Source: Streptomyces sp. DH-12 (GTDB taxonomy: Bacteria; Actinomycetota; Actinomycetes; Streptomycetales; Streptomycetaceae). Taken from it: a stretch of DNA of 64,000 bases. Of this stretch, positions 63,685 to 64,000 are shown piece after piece. The translations under genes were made by a program, and so were the position numbers. The stretch is taken from NCBI RefSeq assembly GCF_002899455.1, contig NZ_PPFB01000001.1:5741001-5805000 (forward strand), read 5' to 3'. Under the pieces are notes generated by a model. The model was not told where the DNA came from. It ran no database searches and was given only the letters and a program-made list of their open reading frames with translations. How positions within the stretch are numbered: position 1 is the stretch's first letter; each line of letters starts with the position of its first letter.

Positions 63685-64000
63685 GTGACGTCAGCCCCTC
63701 TCGCCGCGCGACTCAGTGTTCCCAGCGGGCCGCTGTTCTTCCCGGTCACCGCCTACGGACCCGACGGCGCCGTCGACCCCGCCGCCTTCCGGCTCCACGT
63801 GCGGCGCGGCGTGGAGTCCGGGGCCGCCGCCGTCTTCGCCTGCTGCGGCACGGGCGAGTTCCACGCGCTGACGCCCGAGGAGTTCGAGACCTGCGTGCGG
63901 GTGGCGGTGGAGGCCGCCGAGGGGCGCGTCCCGGTCGTCGCGGGCGCCGGCTACGGCACCGCCCTCGCCGTGCGCTACGCCCGGCTGGCCGAGGCCGCGG
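63685..64000 (+). CDS. 5-dehydro-4-deoxyglucarate dehydratase, 5' part
   Basis: The window ends after 105 codons. The visible part is a DapA-superfamily lyase with GPLFFPVTAYGPDGAVDPAA near the start, the phosphate/carboxylate loop FACCGTGEFHALTPEEF and VPVVAGAGYGTALAVRYARL. This matches 5-dehydro-4-deoxyglucarate dehydratases, which decarboxylate and dehydrate to 2,5-dioxopentanoate. GTG 63685 has GGGAG close upstream. With the divergent uronate dehydrogenase it fits the oxidative uronate/glucarate pathway. Confidence 0.85.
   Translation, partial: MTSAPLAARLSVPSGPLFFPVTAYGPDGAVDPAAFRLHVRRGVESGAAAVFACCGTGEFHALTPEEFETCVRVAVEAAEGRVPVVAGAGYGTALAVRYARLAEAA

Overview
The window looks like a chromosomal core segment of a Streptomyces. 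The GC content is very high, third codon positions are almost always G or C, and GTG/TTG starts are common. Several signature genes occur (whiA, zinc-binding RbpA family, actinobacterial OpcA, DapD, secreted proteins with Tat or Sec leaders). The gene order whiA-gap-pgk-tpiA-secG, tkt-tal-zwf-opcA-pgl and the suf operon matches what I remember of the S. coelicolor SCO19xx region. I see no phage, insertion sequence, tRNA, rRNA or CRISPR array.

1-9.5 kb: the end of an FtsK-like ATPase gene; a yybP-ykoY-type Mn2+ riboswitch in front of a TerC exporter; a ChaA-type cation/H+ antiporter; aroQ; two small metabolic enzymes; uvrA; and a PfkB sugar kinase. 9.5-13 kb: a LacI-family regulator overlapping the kinase gene, then the most striking element of the window, eleven head-to-tail 12-bp LacI-type operator palindromes (10611-10742), then a Tat-exported Rieske lipoprotein, an HTH protein and a 58-residue basic protein.

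13-27.5 kb: uvrC-rapZ-yvcK-whiA as an overlapping operon, a large secreted zinc carboxypeptidase, then glycolysis (gap, pgk, tpiA), secG, an RbpA-family RNA polymerase-binding protein and pgi. 27.7-34.4 kb (minus strand): the complete pentose phosphate operon tkt-tal-zwf-opcA-pgl. 34.7-41 kb: haem A assembly (ctaB, ctaA), a small unknown protein, an amidohydrolase broken by a frameshift, a nucleotidyltransferase and a two-gene ABC exporter. 41-47.6 kb: the whole SUF iron-sulfur assembly operon (sufR-B-D-ferredoxin-C-S-U-T) with a SufR-type operator over the start of sufR.

47.7-57 kb: an SMR efflux pump with its TetR regulator, dapD, a DapA-like aldolase, two membrane stress-type proteins, a secreted nuclease/phosphatase, an unknown 476-residue protein and a double TerD protein. 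57-62.2 kb: a polyol uptake and oxidation operon (DeoR regulator, binding protein, two permeases, zinc dehydrogenase) without its own ATPase. 62.6-64 kb: divergent uronate dehydrogenase and 5-dehydro-4-deoxyglucarate dehydratase genes, which together suggest oxidative uronate breakdown.

Transcript boundaries are unusually legible. Nearly every convergent pair is separated by a strong inverted repeat, many operon genes overlap by ATGA or GTGA, and several genes have a TANNNT box about 7 nt before the start codon, the pattern expected of leaderless mRNAs. All functional calls come from reading the sequence and remembered family features; no database search was run.
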